A DNA stretch of 64,000 nucleotides, taken from positions 46,813,305 through 46,877,304 of the forward strand of contig NC_134847.1 of the NCBI RefSeq assembly GCF_965363235.1, in the 5' to 3' direction. The translations under genes were made by a program, and so were the position numbers. The notes under the pieces are model-generated. The model saw only the letters and a list, made by a program, of their open reading frames with translations, searched no databases and was not told where the DNA came from. The stretch comes from Mytilus galloprovincialis (lineage: Eukaryota > Mollusca > Bivalvia > Mytilida > Mytilidae). This document shows, in pieces, positions 43,701 through 57,900 of this stretch (positions are counted from its first letter, which is position 1; each line of letters opens with the position of its first letter).

Positions 43701-45591
43701 GTTGATTGAAAAAAAAAGAAACATTTACAATTCAACTCTTCATATCAGTATGAAAAAAATATCACGAAAAACAACATGAAATTGGTTCCACAGCTTATAT
43801 ATATATATACTTCTGGAAATTTCCATAAAACTCTCACTTTATAGCAGTTTTGTTAAGTTGACGCTTTGTAATGATTTATTGTCTAGGCCTTATCAAATGC
43901 AAATACATAAGTTTTTCTTTACTTTACTACTTACGATCACTTAAAATGTCATAAGCCTCAGCACATTGTTTGAATTTGTCTTGAGCATTTTGATCACCAT
44001 CATTTCTGTCAGGATGAAATTTCAAAGCTAATTTTCTGTAGCTGTAAAAAATAAAAATATAAGTAAAGTTAAATATATAAAGGATACAATTGTTGTACAA
44101 AAATAAATTTGAAGCAAATAAAGACATTTTAAATCTGCGCAGACGCACACCACTTGAGTAATTTTATAAGATTATGATATAATTAGGTATAATTAAGAAA
44201 TAATTCATGGGGGATGGAATATTTTGTGATTTTACCACAGGTTGGCCCTTAAAGAAAATATTTTACCCTAAGCGATAGGACAAACACGGCTATTGTTTTG
44301 GATCGAAGCGCTCTAGGTGGAGACAAATATTTGCCGTTCCCATAAATAAACACACTATTAAATTGGCGTAAAAGAACGGAGCAAACTCAATTAGTGACAT
44401 GCTTAAAGTTTTTACAATAACGTATTTAGATAGCTTTGGGTGAATTTAAATTATAATTTACTTATCATAATGTCTTATATGTTTTTAAAAAATCGGCTTA
44501 TACCACATTTAGCATTGTTTGTTTATGTTTCCTTGTTGTGATGATTTTTGTTTTGGAAAGCGTGTATTTTTCCATAAAATGCACATATTCATACGTCATC
44601 GTTCTATGACGTCGGGTATCTCATTCATAAAAAAACATATGACATGGGAGTACAATTGAAACAGCCCTGGCAATATATTCATATTTTACCACTGGTGTGT
44701 ACTCAAAGCGTTTGAAGGACGTCATGTTAGAATAGGAAATAATGAAGAAAAATAAATATAGAAAGGTGGGTCTCATTGGGGTCTAAGCGTGACGCGGGAT
44801 TGCCGATTTTTCGTAAGCGTGAAACGGGAAAGTCAAATTATTGTGTCGTGAAAACGGGAATTAAGGTCTAGCGGGACACGGGAAATTACAAAAAAATGAG
44901 AATTGCTTAAGTACATAGTATAAGCGGGATAAGGGAATCTGACAAAACAGTAAGCGGGATCCGGGATCAGAACCCCCCAATGAGACCCCCAGAAAGGGGG
45001 TACTCATTTGTACTTTTTTCATCTGGCCTGAACCAGTTCAGGGATATGTTTTTCAGATGAATCTGTCATGTGACCTCCATCCCTCAGTTGTATGGGAATC
45101 AAGATTATGAACGTATAGAACATAAATTAATTCTATATTACCTTACAATACAGAATGACGATTATGAAAATGCTCGAAAACTTTTGTAAAAGACCAGGGA
45201 TCAAGCAGGCCTTCTATCTTTTTCAGTGAAAGGCATGATACCAGAATTGATGACTGATTCCCATGGGCCATGGACATGGTTGGTACCATATCCAGGGAAA
45301 TAATCATTGCCGGCACAGCTGATGTCTATAATAAGACTTACTTGGCAAATGGAAGACTGAACAGACTAAAAATGGATGTTCAGTGGATAGTTGTAGATAC
45401 CTATTCTTTAATTTAAAAAAAAACAAAACATAAACTGATTGAAAGTGAAATAACAAATCAGTGAGTTCTTATGAATTTGGAACATTATGTTTGATCCTGT
45501 AATTTAAAACATCAATTCCTTACTGTTTCTTAATGTCTGCATCTGTTGCACTTCTTGTTAATTGCAAAATATTGTAGTAATCGACTCCCAT
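40800..45591 (-). CDS. DNAJB13: DnaJ homolog subfamily B member 13 (DNAJB13), complete, seven exons
   Basis: Class-B J-protein of axonemal radial spokes (RSP16 orthologue), needed for motile cilia and sperm flagella. Minus-strand exons: 45524-45591 (start), 43935-44041, 43111-43272, 42624-42781, 42244-42376, 41490-41661 and 40800-40953 (stop). They join to 954 bp, 317 aa, against 316 in human. The J domain (about 1-70) begins [20 protein letters not shown] and has an intact HPD at residues 32-34 (KFHPDRN). A Gly/Phe stretch [18 protein letters not shown] follows, then two C-terminal substrate-binding lobes ([43 protein letters not shown]). There is no CXXCXGXG zinc finger, as expected for class B. 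All introns are GT-AG. It is divergent from CFAP47. Confidence 0.95.
44768..44989. mobile_element. ~220-bp MITE in DNAJB13 intron 1
   Basis: GGGTCTCATTGGGG at the left is inverted as CCCCAATGAGACCC at the right (about 44976-44989). The interior is rich in GCGGGA / GGGATC words (AAGCGTGACGCGGGATTGCC, TAAGCGGGATCCGGGATC) and has no reading frame. Confidence 0.7.
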
Positions 45592-45940
45592 CGTTTATTT
45601 TTGTTTTGAAACGACTGTAAGATCGGGTCGTTTACTAAAGATGGCGTGGTTGCTATGCGATGTATAGCTAGTTTATTTGACGGTATTTTCGTACTGAATT
45701 AATGTCAGATTTTGTTTTAATTGATTATTCGATACATCAGATAAAATATAATAGCTTCATAAAGAAACATAATTGTTTTAATTTTAAAAGAACAAAACAA
45801 ATTTAAAGGTTTTACTCACTTACGAAAATGCGGTTATATTTTGTTTGCTTGAAAAATCCCCGAGCAACCTTCCCAAACAATATGGCGGTAATAGTTTGAT
45901 GTTTTTAAAAAGATAATCTACATCTTTGAACGAAAGCATC
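45592..45940. promoter_or_regulatory. Shared bidirectional promoter of DNAJB13 and CFAP47
   Basis: 349 bp separate the divergent start codons of two axonemal genes. GTTGCTATGCGAT at 45649-45661 has a good left half and a weaker right half of an RFX X-box, and another half-site AGCAAC lies at about 45862. AAGATGGCG (about 45638) and ATATGGCGG (about 45888), resembling YY1-type sites, lie near the two ends. RFX and FOXJ1 are the known regulators of ciliary genes; their action here is inference. Confidence 0.65.
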
Positions 45941-48900
45941 ATGGAAGGTGACACGTTCGGTGTCCGAATTTCACCACCGCAATTGGAATTCTTTGACACA
46001 GATGTCAACACAGTTCATGAGCTGAACATCACTGTGAAAAACATAAGCAAATCAAGTAAAAGCATACGATTTTATGGACCAAAATCTAAAGTGAGTAGGA
46101 TTTAAGTCGTCTGTTTACATATGCAACAGCTAATTTATAAACTATAATATATAAACCCTGAACCAAGTCTTCGTTATTGGTTATTGCCAAGCCAGTTTTA
46201 GCAAGTCAAAGTTTCCAGAAAAATTTATCCTGAATTCCCCAAAAAATGAAGCATCATCTTTCCCTGATTTTGAAAATTGATTCTTACTTTTAGAAACCCA
46301 ATAGGTATTATCCTTAAATTCCAGCTGAAATTAAGATCCAATTTTGACACCATGAAGACTACTTATATGATAAAGCCACTTCATGGTTTTGACATATTGC
46401 AGTCTTAAAACATGTAGAATACACCTTATCACTAATCCCGGCTGACCCAGCCGCTTGAACTTTTGACGCATACAACAATAACTAATGCATTGTGGCTTCA
46501 GATATTTTGTTTTATGACGTCAAATTTTTACGGGAACCTGTGTGATATCCAGTAATGACGGACAAATAGCGATTGTGTATGAGGGGCATATTTTTTTGAA
46601 AGAGGTGTTAATTGTAAAAGAAAGTATGTGAAAGAGGAAATCCTATGCTAATTTTCAATCAACTGTTCTGTTTCCTTGATGTTTCCCCATATTTTTTTTC
46701 ATAGTATTGCATCTCCATAATGGCCATTATGAAAATATCCCCCCTATTCAACATAAAATTGAGAATGGAAATGGGGAATGTGCCAAAGAGACAACAACCC
46801 GACAATAGAGCCGACAACAGCAGAATGTCACCAACAGGTCTTCAATGCAACAAGAATTCCCGCACCCGGAGGTGTCCTTCAGCTGGCCCCTTAACAAATA
46901 TATACTAGTTCAACTGTAAAAGGGTATATTTATCCATGTTCCAGACATTTCCTATGTCAAAATCATAATGCTCTTATTTTTGCACAATGTCAACAGTTCA
47001 TAGAATCGTAAGTCAGGTGTCTCAGAATGCAAATAGGGGTAAGGTCTATTTACAATCCTCCAAAACTCAAATGCAGAAAAAAAAACATGTATTTAACATT
47101 ATTCAAGATACATGTACATGTAAACTGCATGTGTAAAGCAAAATTATATCCGGGTGAAATTTGATCCGGAGGAAAAAATGTCACAGTAGTTGTTGTTATT
47201 TTTTTATCCGGAGGAAAATATTTCCCTGGGATATATTTTCCTCTGCCGTGAAATTCTATAGGGGTAGTTAACTTATTGAATATTTAGTAGAAAAAACTTA
47301 TCCTTTACAAATACTATGAAATAATAATAGTGTATTTGAATTAAAGCGAAATTGTTAAAAAAAAAAAAAAAAGGAATCATAATGGGAAATAATTTCACAA
47401 ATTATTGAAAATATTTCCTGAAATATTCAAGTCAATATCATCCTTTTAAAAAGAAAATTATCATGAAACATAGGGAAGAAAACCAGAAATAATTTCAAAG
47501 ATCGTAATTGTGAAAATAATATCATGATTAAATAAGGTTAGTGTACATGTACAAGTGAGTTGTTTTCAGATCTCAATACAAATATAAATTAAAAAGTAAG
47601 GTAAAATATAGTTGCATTACTACAGTGACTGTTAACAGTAATAGAAGAATTTGACTATGATCATATTTTTAACTATATAAATATTTTGTCTGTGGACAGA
47701 TATGTAGTTGTTGATTATATGGAAATCAGATAAATCCTAGCATAACAATATATTGGAACAAAAGCAATTATGACAGCTGGATAGTATTTATCTGTGAAAT
47801 GTTATCCGTCTTATTAAATCAAGTTGTAAGTCATCTTTTTATATAAATGAATACATAAGAAATATTATTCAAGGAGAATTTCAGTTTGAAATAGATTCAG
47901 AAATATATTACATTAATATCTTTAAAATAGAAATTGCTCATAATTACCTCCCTTTGATAAATTATGCAAATTTGTTCTACCCTTGTGAAACATTTTATAA
48001 TTATAGTCAGGTATATATTGATTGTAAGTAACTTACACAGTAGTTAATAGGACACTTTTTCACAAGGTTCTGTGAAATATAGTTCGGCAAATATATACCG
48101 GTACATACTATCCGCATAACACAGATGGATTTTCACTCCTCTGGAAAAAATCTACCTGTGAAATACCATGCCTGGAAAAAAATTACCGTGACAGATTATC
48201 CTGAGGATAAAATATCACAGAGGAAGAAATAAACCGTTACACATGAAGCAAGAGGGACACATGTCACTTAACAGTTAACACCAGTTGTGTCAGTAATATT
48301 TTAAGCTTAGTGATTTTTATAGGTACAATATAATATTTTATTGTACTGTTTGTTGAAAGTACAGACATGACTGACTTTATTTATTCATATTATGTTATGA
48401 TAAGTAAAACCATACATTTTATGAAAACATCAATTTGATGTTTTCATAACTTCATTTAAATCATTATTACATTGTTTGATCCTTAAATTGATAAATTCAT
48501 AAAGCATCTATTATAATGTTACTTATAATACTTTTTTGCTACTCTCTAATATTAAACTATTAAATAGAAGGTTAAAAATTAATTGAATTGTTCTTTTTAT
48601 CAAGAAATATTTACTTTTTTAGTTCTTCAATCTAAAAGTAAAAAACCCTACAAAGCCAGTGGCATCAGGCTTATGCGTCCCAGCTATTATTGAATTTGAA
48701 ACCAGTGAAGCAAAAGAGATTCGTGATAGACTGGTTGTAACTATTGATGGTGATGTGGCTGAAATACCATTAATAGCGTAAGTTCTTAGTTTCATATTTT
48801 AATGTTAGGATTTATTTTACATTGTACACAAATAATAATTTAAATTTGTACTAAAAGGATATTCAGTCTATCATAATACAGAGACACAATTTCCAAAGAT

Positions 48901-51900
48901 ATTATGGTTATTTTTTTTTTGGGGGGGGAAGGGGGGATTATTAGCATTAATTTACTCTTTACAATTACTGGGGAATCTTCAAACAAAGACCGAAGAACTT
49001 GCATCAAGTTCAGAGACTACATGTATTAACACACTTAACAGTAATAATCACATTTTTTCCTATCAAATCAGATTATCGATTGATTTTAAAGGAACTATCC
49101 AAAGTAATTTAAGTTTAAAATTGTTGATTGCCCTGACCTATATTGGATTATTTATTTAATCATAGATATCCTATGCAGCCTATGCTGGAAATTGAAGAAG
49201 TTGTTGACTTTGGAAGTCTTGTAGCCAGCAGTAAAACAATATCAAAAGAAATAGCATTAACAAATCATGGATCTAAGGCTGGAGAATTTAAACTGAAGTA
49301 TTCTGGAGACAAACCTTTAGCCATTGTTCCCACCAGTGGCAATGTACCTCCTAAAAGTGTACAGTTGATAAAGGTAAATATGTGAATCAAGAATAAAAAT
49401 ACATGTACTACAAACCATGCAATATGGAGCATACCTGTCAAATACAACGATTTGTTTCAATTTTGCTGGTTTAAGTATCTTTCGAGAGTAAAAAAAATTC
49501 CAGATCATGTACTTTGTGACTTTCTAAAAATTACCATAATTACCTAGGGCAGCAAAATTCCAAATAGAAGTAACATACATTAATGTATTGTTCAAATGTT
49601 GTGTAATGGCTACTTTAGTAAAAATATATCTTAAATTCATAGCTACAACAGTCAGGGGCATTACTTAAACAAGTAACAATTAAAATTACCTATACAAGTA
49701 ATGTTGAAAACGAGGCTATTTTAAATATAACTTATATAAGTAACTTTTCTGAATAATATTTTTATAGGTGTCCAATAATACAGATTTTACTAACTTTAAC
49801 AAATTTTCAAAGTCATCTGGTTATTTTTCCCATGAAATATAAAATCTAATTCTTCTGAAACACTAAATAACTATCTGACACACTTATCTTTCACACCAAC
49901 GCTTCTTGGTCAAAGATTGGTCTCTTGGGACTATTAAATTATCATTTTCCTCCAAAATCTTGAAGGTAGACTGATATAAATAGATAGATACTTGAGAATT
50001 AATTAAGACTTGAAGTTATTTATAATTTGCAATCAAATTCAATCACATATGTTCCTAAAATAAGTGTAATTACTAAATTTTTTCAAAAATGTATAAAATA
50101 ACTTATTCAAGTCATATTTTTGTCATTATTTTTAAATTAACCCATTATTTCTATACTCCTCTCAAATCGAATAAATTCTTTGTTTTATGATATAAAGGGA
50201 TGTAAAAATTCATGAAAACTACATTTAGTCTATGTTTCTATCAAAAATTAAATAACTCTATTAAGTAATTTTATTATTTTTAGAAACAAAAATTACTTAT
50301 ATAAGTAACTTAAAAAAATAACTTGTTTAAGTAACGCCCCTGACTGTACAATATATTTTTGATAAATAGAAAAAATACCATACATTAATGCTTTGATATG
50401 TTTTGAATATTGTTTTGTGTGTTAGCAATATTTTCGAATCCTTTCTTATTATTGCTTTGCAGATTGAATATGTAACAAAAGAACCTGGAAACTTAGAAGA
50501 GCATGTGAGGCAAGTAACTTTTTAAGTCATAAATGGAATTATTTCTGTATGGGAAAAGGGATGTTTGTATAATATTATTAGGTATTTCAATACAAATGCT
50601 CCATATCTAAAATATTCTAATTGAGAAAAATAATTATCACAAAAAAAAAACCCACACCAAAACAAAAGAAATTTGCTGCAGTTAAAATAAAACAGACAAG
50701 TGGTGTACATATGTAACAGTAAGTGTTATAATATTGAAATGTTTTTGATTTACGCCAGAATATGACAAAAATTGACATGCCAATGATTGATCTGATAGAC
50801 CCTCTAATTTTCTTATAAATATCTATGAGTATAATCTGTTACAGCATGGTTTTAGATCTCAATTATTAAACTCTTTTTTATGTCTATTAGTGATTTGCAA
50901 TTATAAATGATTTTTTTTCTAAATAAACTGACATTTTTTTTTTATATTTTAATACATTTTTCCAGAGTTAAACTAGAGGGAAGAGAACCTAAACAATTGA
51001 CAATAAAGGGAAGATTAGTTGACAGAGCTCTAGAAGTTTTATCTGTAGATACTGGGGCACCAGTAGATTGTGTACAGTTTGGTAGTACCTATTATGGATG
51101 TGACAGAACACAGTGTGCATTACTTTACAATAACAGTCCAGAATCTGTTAACTTTGTAGCTGTACTAGATGAAGATGCTGTGGCTCAGGAAATGGTAATC
51201 ATAGTCAGATAGAAGAAAATAATAATCATTCCAAATTATCTCAAGATTCGGTTGAATGTTACGGGAATAAAAGTACCATTCATTTTATAAAAAAAATAAA
51301 TGTATTAATAATTAATGGAATTAAAAGATATTTGGTTTCAATCTTTTATAGGAAATATATATTATTTGGTTGGAATATTTTCTTCATTTTATTTAACAAC
51401 CATAATTGAACCTTACCATACAAAGTTTTGTGGATGCTTTTACCTCACCATTTTCTGGCAGACTGCCACAGGTTGTATATTTTGTTGACCCTGTCTTATC
51501 ATGCTGTTTCTGGCATAGTTTTATTTTCTTCTTTTTAAATTCTTATCCAAACATTGTTTGAATAATTGCCATCATCAGGGCAAGAAAAGTTTAAATGTAA
51601 TAAAATAATTCATCTGTCAAAATTTTATTACAGGGAATAGATTTGACAAAAAGTACAACTGATGCCTTGGCTAATACTGGGAATGGAGATAAATCTAAAG
51701 GTGGAACGAATGTCCTAACATCACTGGTTACCGCCATACCTAATCAGGGAATACTTAAACCTTATGAGAAAATACCAGTATTCTTCAGGTTCAGTCCAAG
51801 GTATGTGTTATACAACTATATTTCATTGGCTTAATACAACACAAAGTATAAGGGAATAACAGTTGGTTAGATGTCAGAATTTTAGAAGATCTTCATTTCT

Positions 51901-54900
51901 AACAAAATATATGAAAATATAAAGAAAATGCGGTATGATTGTCAATGAGAACTTTCAAAATTTGGATGTTAGCTGAACTATAGTTTACATACAACCGTCA
52001 ACAATGAGCAAAATCCATACTGTAAACTCAGCTGTAAAAGGCTATCACATTTAAACCAATTCAAACAAAAAATCCAATTTCCTAATGTATGCTTAAACAA
52101 TAAATTATAAACAAAAATGACATATATAGCAAACAAATGTCTACCAAATTGGATTTTTTTTTACATTTTTTTTAATATTTAATTAGATGGCATGCTGCTA
52201 AAGAAGGATGGAAATGTAACCAAGATCCACCACCACGAAAAGATTTTGCTCTGTTTGTGAAAATACAGATTATAGGCTCTAATGGAGGGTTCACAGAACA
52301 AGGGTCAACGAAAAGTGGTAAATTTAAGTTATTATAACATGTTCATAGTAAATACAAAAACTTGATAGAAGATTAATAGACAGAATGAACAAAGATCATA
52401 TTTATATGAAGCAAACAGCTGCTTTAAGAACTGAATATTTAAATATATTTGTATTGAGTATAATTTCTTTAGAAAATACATATACATGTATGTAAAATTA
52501 ATTTCCAACTATAGGAACAGTGATTGTATTCTTCATGGTTATAATGTTTGAATAGGTAAATATTATTGTATTAAAGATCTAGTGTATTCTAATTTGTGGC
52601 CTTAAATGTAGCCAAATTCCTTTAATACAATTAATACTTTATTTCTCATACATTTTAAATGGGGGTAACTGCACGGAAGAACGTGGCATAAAATTGCCAT
52701 TTCACGATGAACGAACAATTAAAAATGTCTTGCCTGTTGATCTTTTTACGGATTTCATGAAACACGGTGAATAGGGAACCCTTTTCATGGCTTCACCTGA
52801 AATAAAAATGGCCTAACACATTGCACGAAAATAACCCTTTACCAACCTCTTAAAGGAGTTCTGTATTTTAGATATGTTTGAGTCTTATTTGCTTCATTGT
52901 ATTTTTAGATACTTCAGTGGAGATTGCATTGGCAGGAACGGCACTACCTGTTTTAGTTGATATCGAACCTTCAATGAAGTTTGATTTTGGAGAATGCCCA
53001 GTTGGAGAACATGCAGATGTTTTATGTACTATCCACAACAGCTCAAACGAATTACCAGTGATTTTCCAGTTTCGTAAAATTGCTCACTTCACAACTCACC
53101 CAGCAAGTGGAAAGATAGAGGCTGGACAAAGTCAAGATGTTATTTTCTCTTTTGGTCCAAAACAGATTGGTATGCTTGTTATTCTGTTATAATAAGCATA
53201 TATTAATAATTAATAGACCTATATGTGCCAAATATGTTTTACTTTTTTTGCAAGAAATGTAAATTAAGTTCATCAGAAACTGAAGAAAAAAAATCATCTC
53301 AATAAAAATCAACGGTTGTAAAATGATAATGCTATGTTTTTGTAGATCACACATGAAACAAATTCAATATCTTTAAAAGTTTTTATAAATTTTGTATCAA
53401 TATTTAAAAACTATCATAAAAGGTATATTTCTTTTTTTGCGTGGGGAATACAATTTGTTTGTTCATTGATTTGACAAGGAGTTTAACAATTGATGTCCTT
53501 ATCATTATAGGAAGCTTTAAACCAACCCAGCTATTAGACATCATTGGACAAGTAGCAGACAAAAGGAATCCTACCATGACTTATCTACAGGTCATCAATA
53601 CAATGGCTGTACAGTTCTCAGGCAGCAGTGACCCAATACCAAAGAAAAGGAAGCCAAAATATAACCCAGGTATGGTGCTTGTTTATGACAGCAGTGGTTT
53701 TAGTAAGCTAAAACTAGCTTGATATCCATTACAGGCTGCTTATGAATAAGTAAATTTTATGCAAGATCATAATTTCCGATTAGTAATTTCCAATTCTTGG
53801 AAGGTGTACCTTGCAGAATTTAAATTTTTAAATGCATCAGTGAAATGAAATAAAGCTTTTTAAAAAAAAAAATAACCAATGGAACACCATTATTTTTTTT
53901 CAAAAAAAGAAAGAAAAATTCATGAAAACTTTAAATTCAGGCTGACTGCATTTTATTATGAAATACTTATGCAAATTTGCAATGAAATATAGGTGATTAC
54001 AAGTTTTTTGTAGTTCTATGCAAATTAGCCATGCATGAGAATATTTTGATGATTGCAAGTTTTTCGTGATTGCTCTTTTATTAAATTGTTTTAATTTTAT
54101 TTTATCAGGTTTAACACCATACATCAGCAATGAGGTTGGCATGTTTGCTGAAACAACATTTTCTGAAGTAGGTGACAATGACTTAAGGAATGCCATAGCA
54201 GGTGGACATAAGACTCAGTTACATAGGACAGCTGAGGATAAAACAGGGGCTAAAGTGGCCTTCCCTAACGATAGAGCACAGAGTATTAGGCCAAGTGATA
54301 ACACATACAAGTTAGTTCACTTTATTGTTATTGTTAAAAAAAATTGATGGAATTTAAGCCAGTAGGGAAAAGATATAGGAAGATATGGTATGAGTGTCAA
54401 TGAGACAACTCTCCATCCAAGTAACAATTAATAAAAGTAAACCATTATAGGTCAAGGTACAGCCTTCAACACAGAGCTTTGGCTCACACCGAAAAGCAAG
54501 CTTTAAAGGGCCTCAAAAATTACTAGTGTAAAACCATTCAAACGGGAAAACCAATGGTCTTATCTATACAAAAATGTCTTCTTTCACTTCTATTTTAAAT
54601 TTCTATGAAATTATCTTATAAACTCTTGTCTTCCTTAAAAAAAAAATGTGTATTTTAACGAAATTATATGGACTACTTATATCACATCTCAGATTTGTTT
54701 GTGAGTTTTGACCCTAACAAATATAAGATACCTTAAAACTGCTTATATTTATTTATGATTATTAATTCAATTTAGAAGAAATTAGTGTACTTTAATTCCA
54801 ATATTTCATTCAACTTAAAAAAAAGTGATTAGATGTTAGTTATGATCCTCTTAAGTTAGCTTGACAAATGTTACCTTTATTTTACAGAACAATATTCACC

Positions 54901-57900
54901 AAAGCTGATAGACATACTTACATTGACCCAGATTATGCACATAATGAGGAAGAAGGTCAAATGAAAAATTCACACAGAGACAGTTATGTAGCCATGCTTA
55001 GAGAAATGAGACAAAACAGGCTCAATAAAATAAAATCCAAGTAAGTTTTTATAAACATTTCATTTTATGAATACCACTTTCCTTACCAGTAAAGATATAA
55101 ATAAAAAAAATCAATGGCTCGTGGAAATAATCATTTAAAAGAGAGACGAAAGATACCAGAGGGACAGTCAAACTCATAAATTGAAAATAAACTGACAACG
55201 CCATGGCTAAAAATGAAAAGACAAACAGACAAATAATAGTACACATGACACAACATAGAAAACTAAAGAATAAGCATCACAAACCCCACTCAAAACTAGG
55301 GATGATCTCAGTTGCTCCTGAAGGGTAAGCAGATTCTGCTCCACATGCGGCACCCGTCGTGTTGCTCATGTTATAACAAATCAGGTAAATAGTCTTAATT
55401 CGGTAGGTTAAAAAAAGAGCAGTGTGATGATCCATAGTATTGCATTGCTTACTATTTTGACCTTAAAAATAATCTGTTGTTTTTTGTGAAATCACATGAC
55501 ATATTTTTTGTACTTACAGGGAGTTTAACCAGACAAACAACAAAACAGATATTGGTATAAAATCTGCTGCAGGACTCAGACCCAAAATTCTGAAGCAGGA
55601 TGAAATAGTACCTGACCCTAGAAGTAAGTCTTATTATCATTTTATTGTTCTCCCTGGGGCCTTTTAGCATCTGGTAATGTGGTGGTATATTGCTAGAATG
55701 TGATGCTATCTGAAATTATTTTCTAATAGATTGTGGTATGGATGTTAGTATTAGATTACTGTGTGAATTAATTCAGTTTAAACATGTTAAAGAGTCTGAT
55801 GTACAGTAGTTGTCGTTTGTTTATGTAATTTATACGTGTTTCTCTTTTCTCGTTTTTTATTTTATATAGATAAGACAGTTGGTTTTCCCGTTTGAATGGT
55901 TTTACACTAGTAATTTTGCCCTTTATAGCTTGTTGTTCGGTGTGAGCCAAGGCTCCGTGTTAAAGGCCGTACATTGACCTATAATGGTTTACTTTTTTTT
56001 AAATTGTTATTTGGATGGAGAGTTGTCTCATTGGCACTCACACCACATCTTCCTATATCTATCTAAAGAAAAAAGAATTTTCTTGATAATCTTTATTGAA
56101 ATTTGATTAATTTATGTTTTCACAGGTCCATCTCCACCAAACTCAGAGTACAAACTACTTAGTACTAAAGAATTGGCTGAGGTTGAACAGATGTCCAGGA
56201 GTAAACCAGTAAGTCAATATCTAGTCATTATAGATGAGAAGAAATTACTCAGACTTAAACTTTAATTTCTATCTATATCTTTATTTATGTTTACATTTCT
56301 TATATGACCATTAGAGGTATTCGGAGGTCAACTTGATGATTAAGTAGATGGTGTCAAGACTAAAATACACACAAAACGAAGCTACATATTATTGGGCTCA
56401 TGCCCTGTAAACAGTTTATTTTAAACTTTATAATTTGGATAAATGTTTTACATGGTTATAAATCAAATATATGAATTTGTATCAAATCGATGAACATCAA
56501 TTTGACAGCTAGTACCCGTTTAAAGAAGAACTGAATTTTAAAAACGACTTCATTGTTCCATTTTTTTTCTTCATATTTTTTAGACTAAAAGTTAGAAATT
56601 TATATTTGCACTGATAATAATTTATTTTATTAGGAATATAAATCTTATCCACATATGTTAGAACTCAATACATGTGAATTTAATTTATTAAAAAGAGTAA
56701 ATTGTTTGTTATAGGTTTGTGAAGGGCTGAATGCTGTACCTACAACAAATGAGGAAAAGGCAGATTGTACAAAATGGCTGTCACCACAACAGTTACATCA
56801 GATTATTGTGGGTAAGTCAGTTTAATTATACAAACAGTACCCTAGCTATGCATTTGATATTGAATAAACAGTTGAACACAACTAAACTTTAAGAAGCTGA
56901 CCGTCAACCTGAAGTCATTGTAAGTTGTAAATATTGATAAATGCTAATTTACATGTATTTCAAAATTTAGAAATTTGTGAACTTACTCTTTAACAAATTA
57001 ATTAAAATCAAGTTTTGCTATATTTAGAAAAGGTAAAACACATGAATGAACTGTTCCAATGTTACCAGATTGATTGAAACATGAACATTTAAGAAGAGAA
57101 AAGCAAACAAGATATGATGGAAAAAAGATTTAAAAAATGCAATGGTTGAATCTTTAACACATTTTGTATTTATTTTAGGTCCACCAGTGTTAGATTTTGG
57201 TAAAGTTTGTCTGAGATCTGTGAGGACAATGAATTTAAGTATTGTCAACAACCTTAAACAACATATACATGTTGTAGCTGAGGTATGCATATTTGTCTTG
57301 CTTCACCATTTATTAAAACTTCACACTCATAAAATTATAATGTCAATCATTTGAAGAAAAGAAAACCAAAGTTCTTCTCTTAATCTATCAGACTTGAACT
57401 AAGTTTTGAACCTTCATCCATGCTAGTAAAATACATTTAATTTTAAAAATACAGAGTTGTAATTAAATGTTTCTAATGTCAGTCATGATTTTAGTTGTGC
57501 AATTTGATTTCAACTGTCATTGCATATTAAGCTTAAAAAAATGACAAAAAGTAACAATATGGAAAATAGATCATCATCACAAATCAACTGTTTCAAAAGT
57601 CTTGAAGTATTTAGTAAACAAGCACATATGCAAAACATATTGAATGTATCTAAAGGGATCCCAAATAAATACAAAGATCAGAGAAACTATAAATTACTGA
57701 TGTCTCTTAAGAAAATAAGAGTAATTATCTTTTCTTTATATTCTTTACATTCCTATGAAATTTGACCAGTCTGAATAATAATGCAAATGTCAAATTATTT
57801 TTTTCAGATTGATTGTAGAGAGTTAAGACAGAGCAGTCCCCTGTCACAAGTTATACCCCCAATGTCCAAGGCTAATCTACCTATTGTATTTGAATCTAAT

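Noticed and set aside
44140-44700. CACACCACTTGAGTA and ACTGGTGTGTACTCAAA considered as TIRs of another element in DNAJB13 intron 1
   Set aside because: The match is short, shifted and imperfect, and no target duplication is visible.
45000-45420. Possible extra coding exon or upstream DNAJB13 exon
   Set aside because: DNAJB13 is complete from 45591 without it, and no open frame with splice sites and homology was found.
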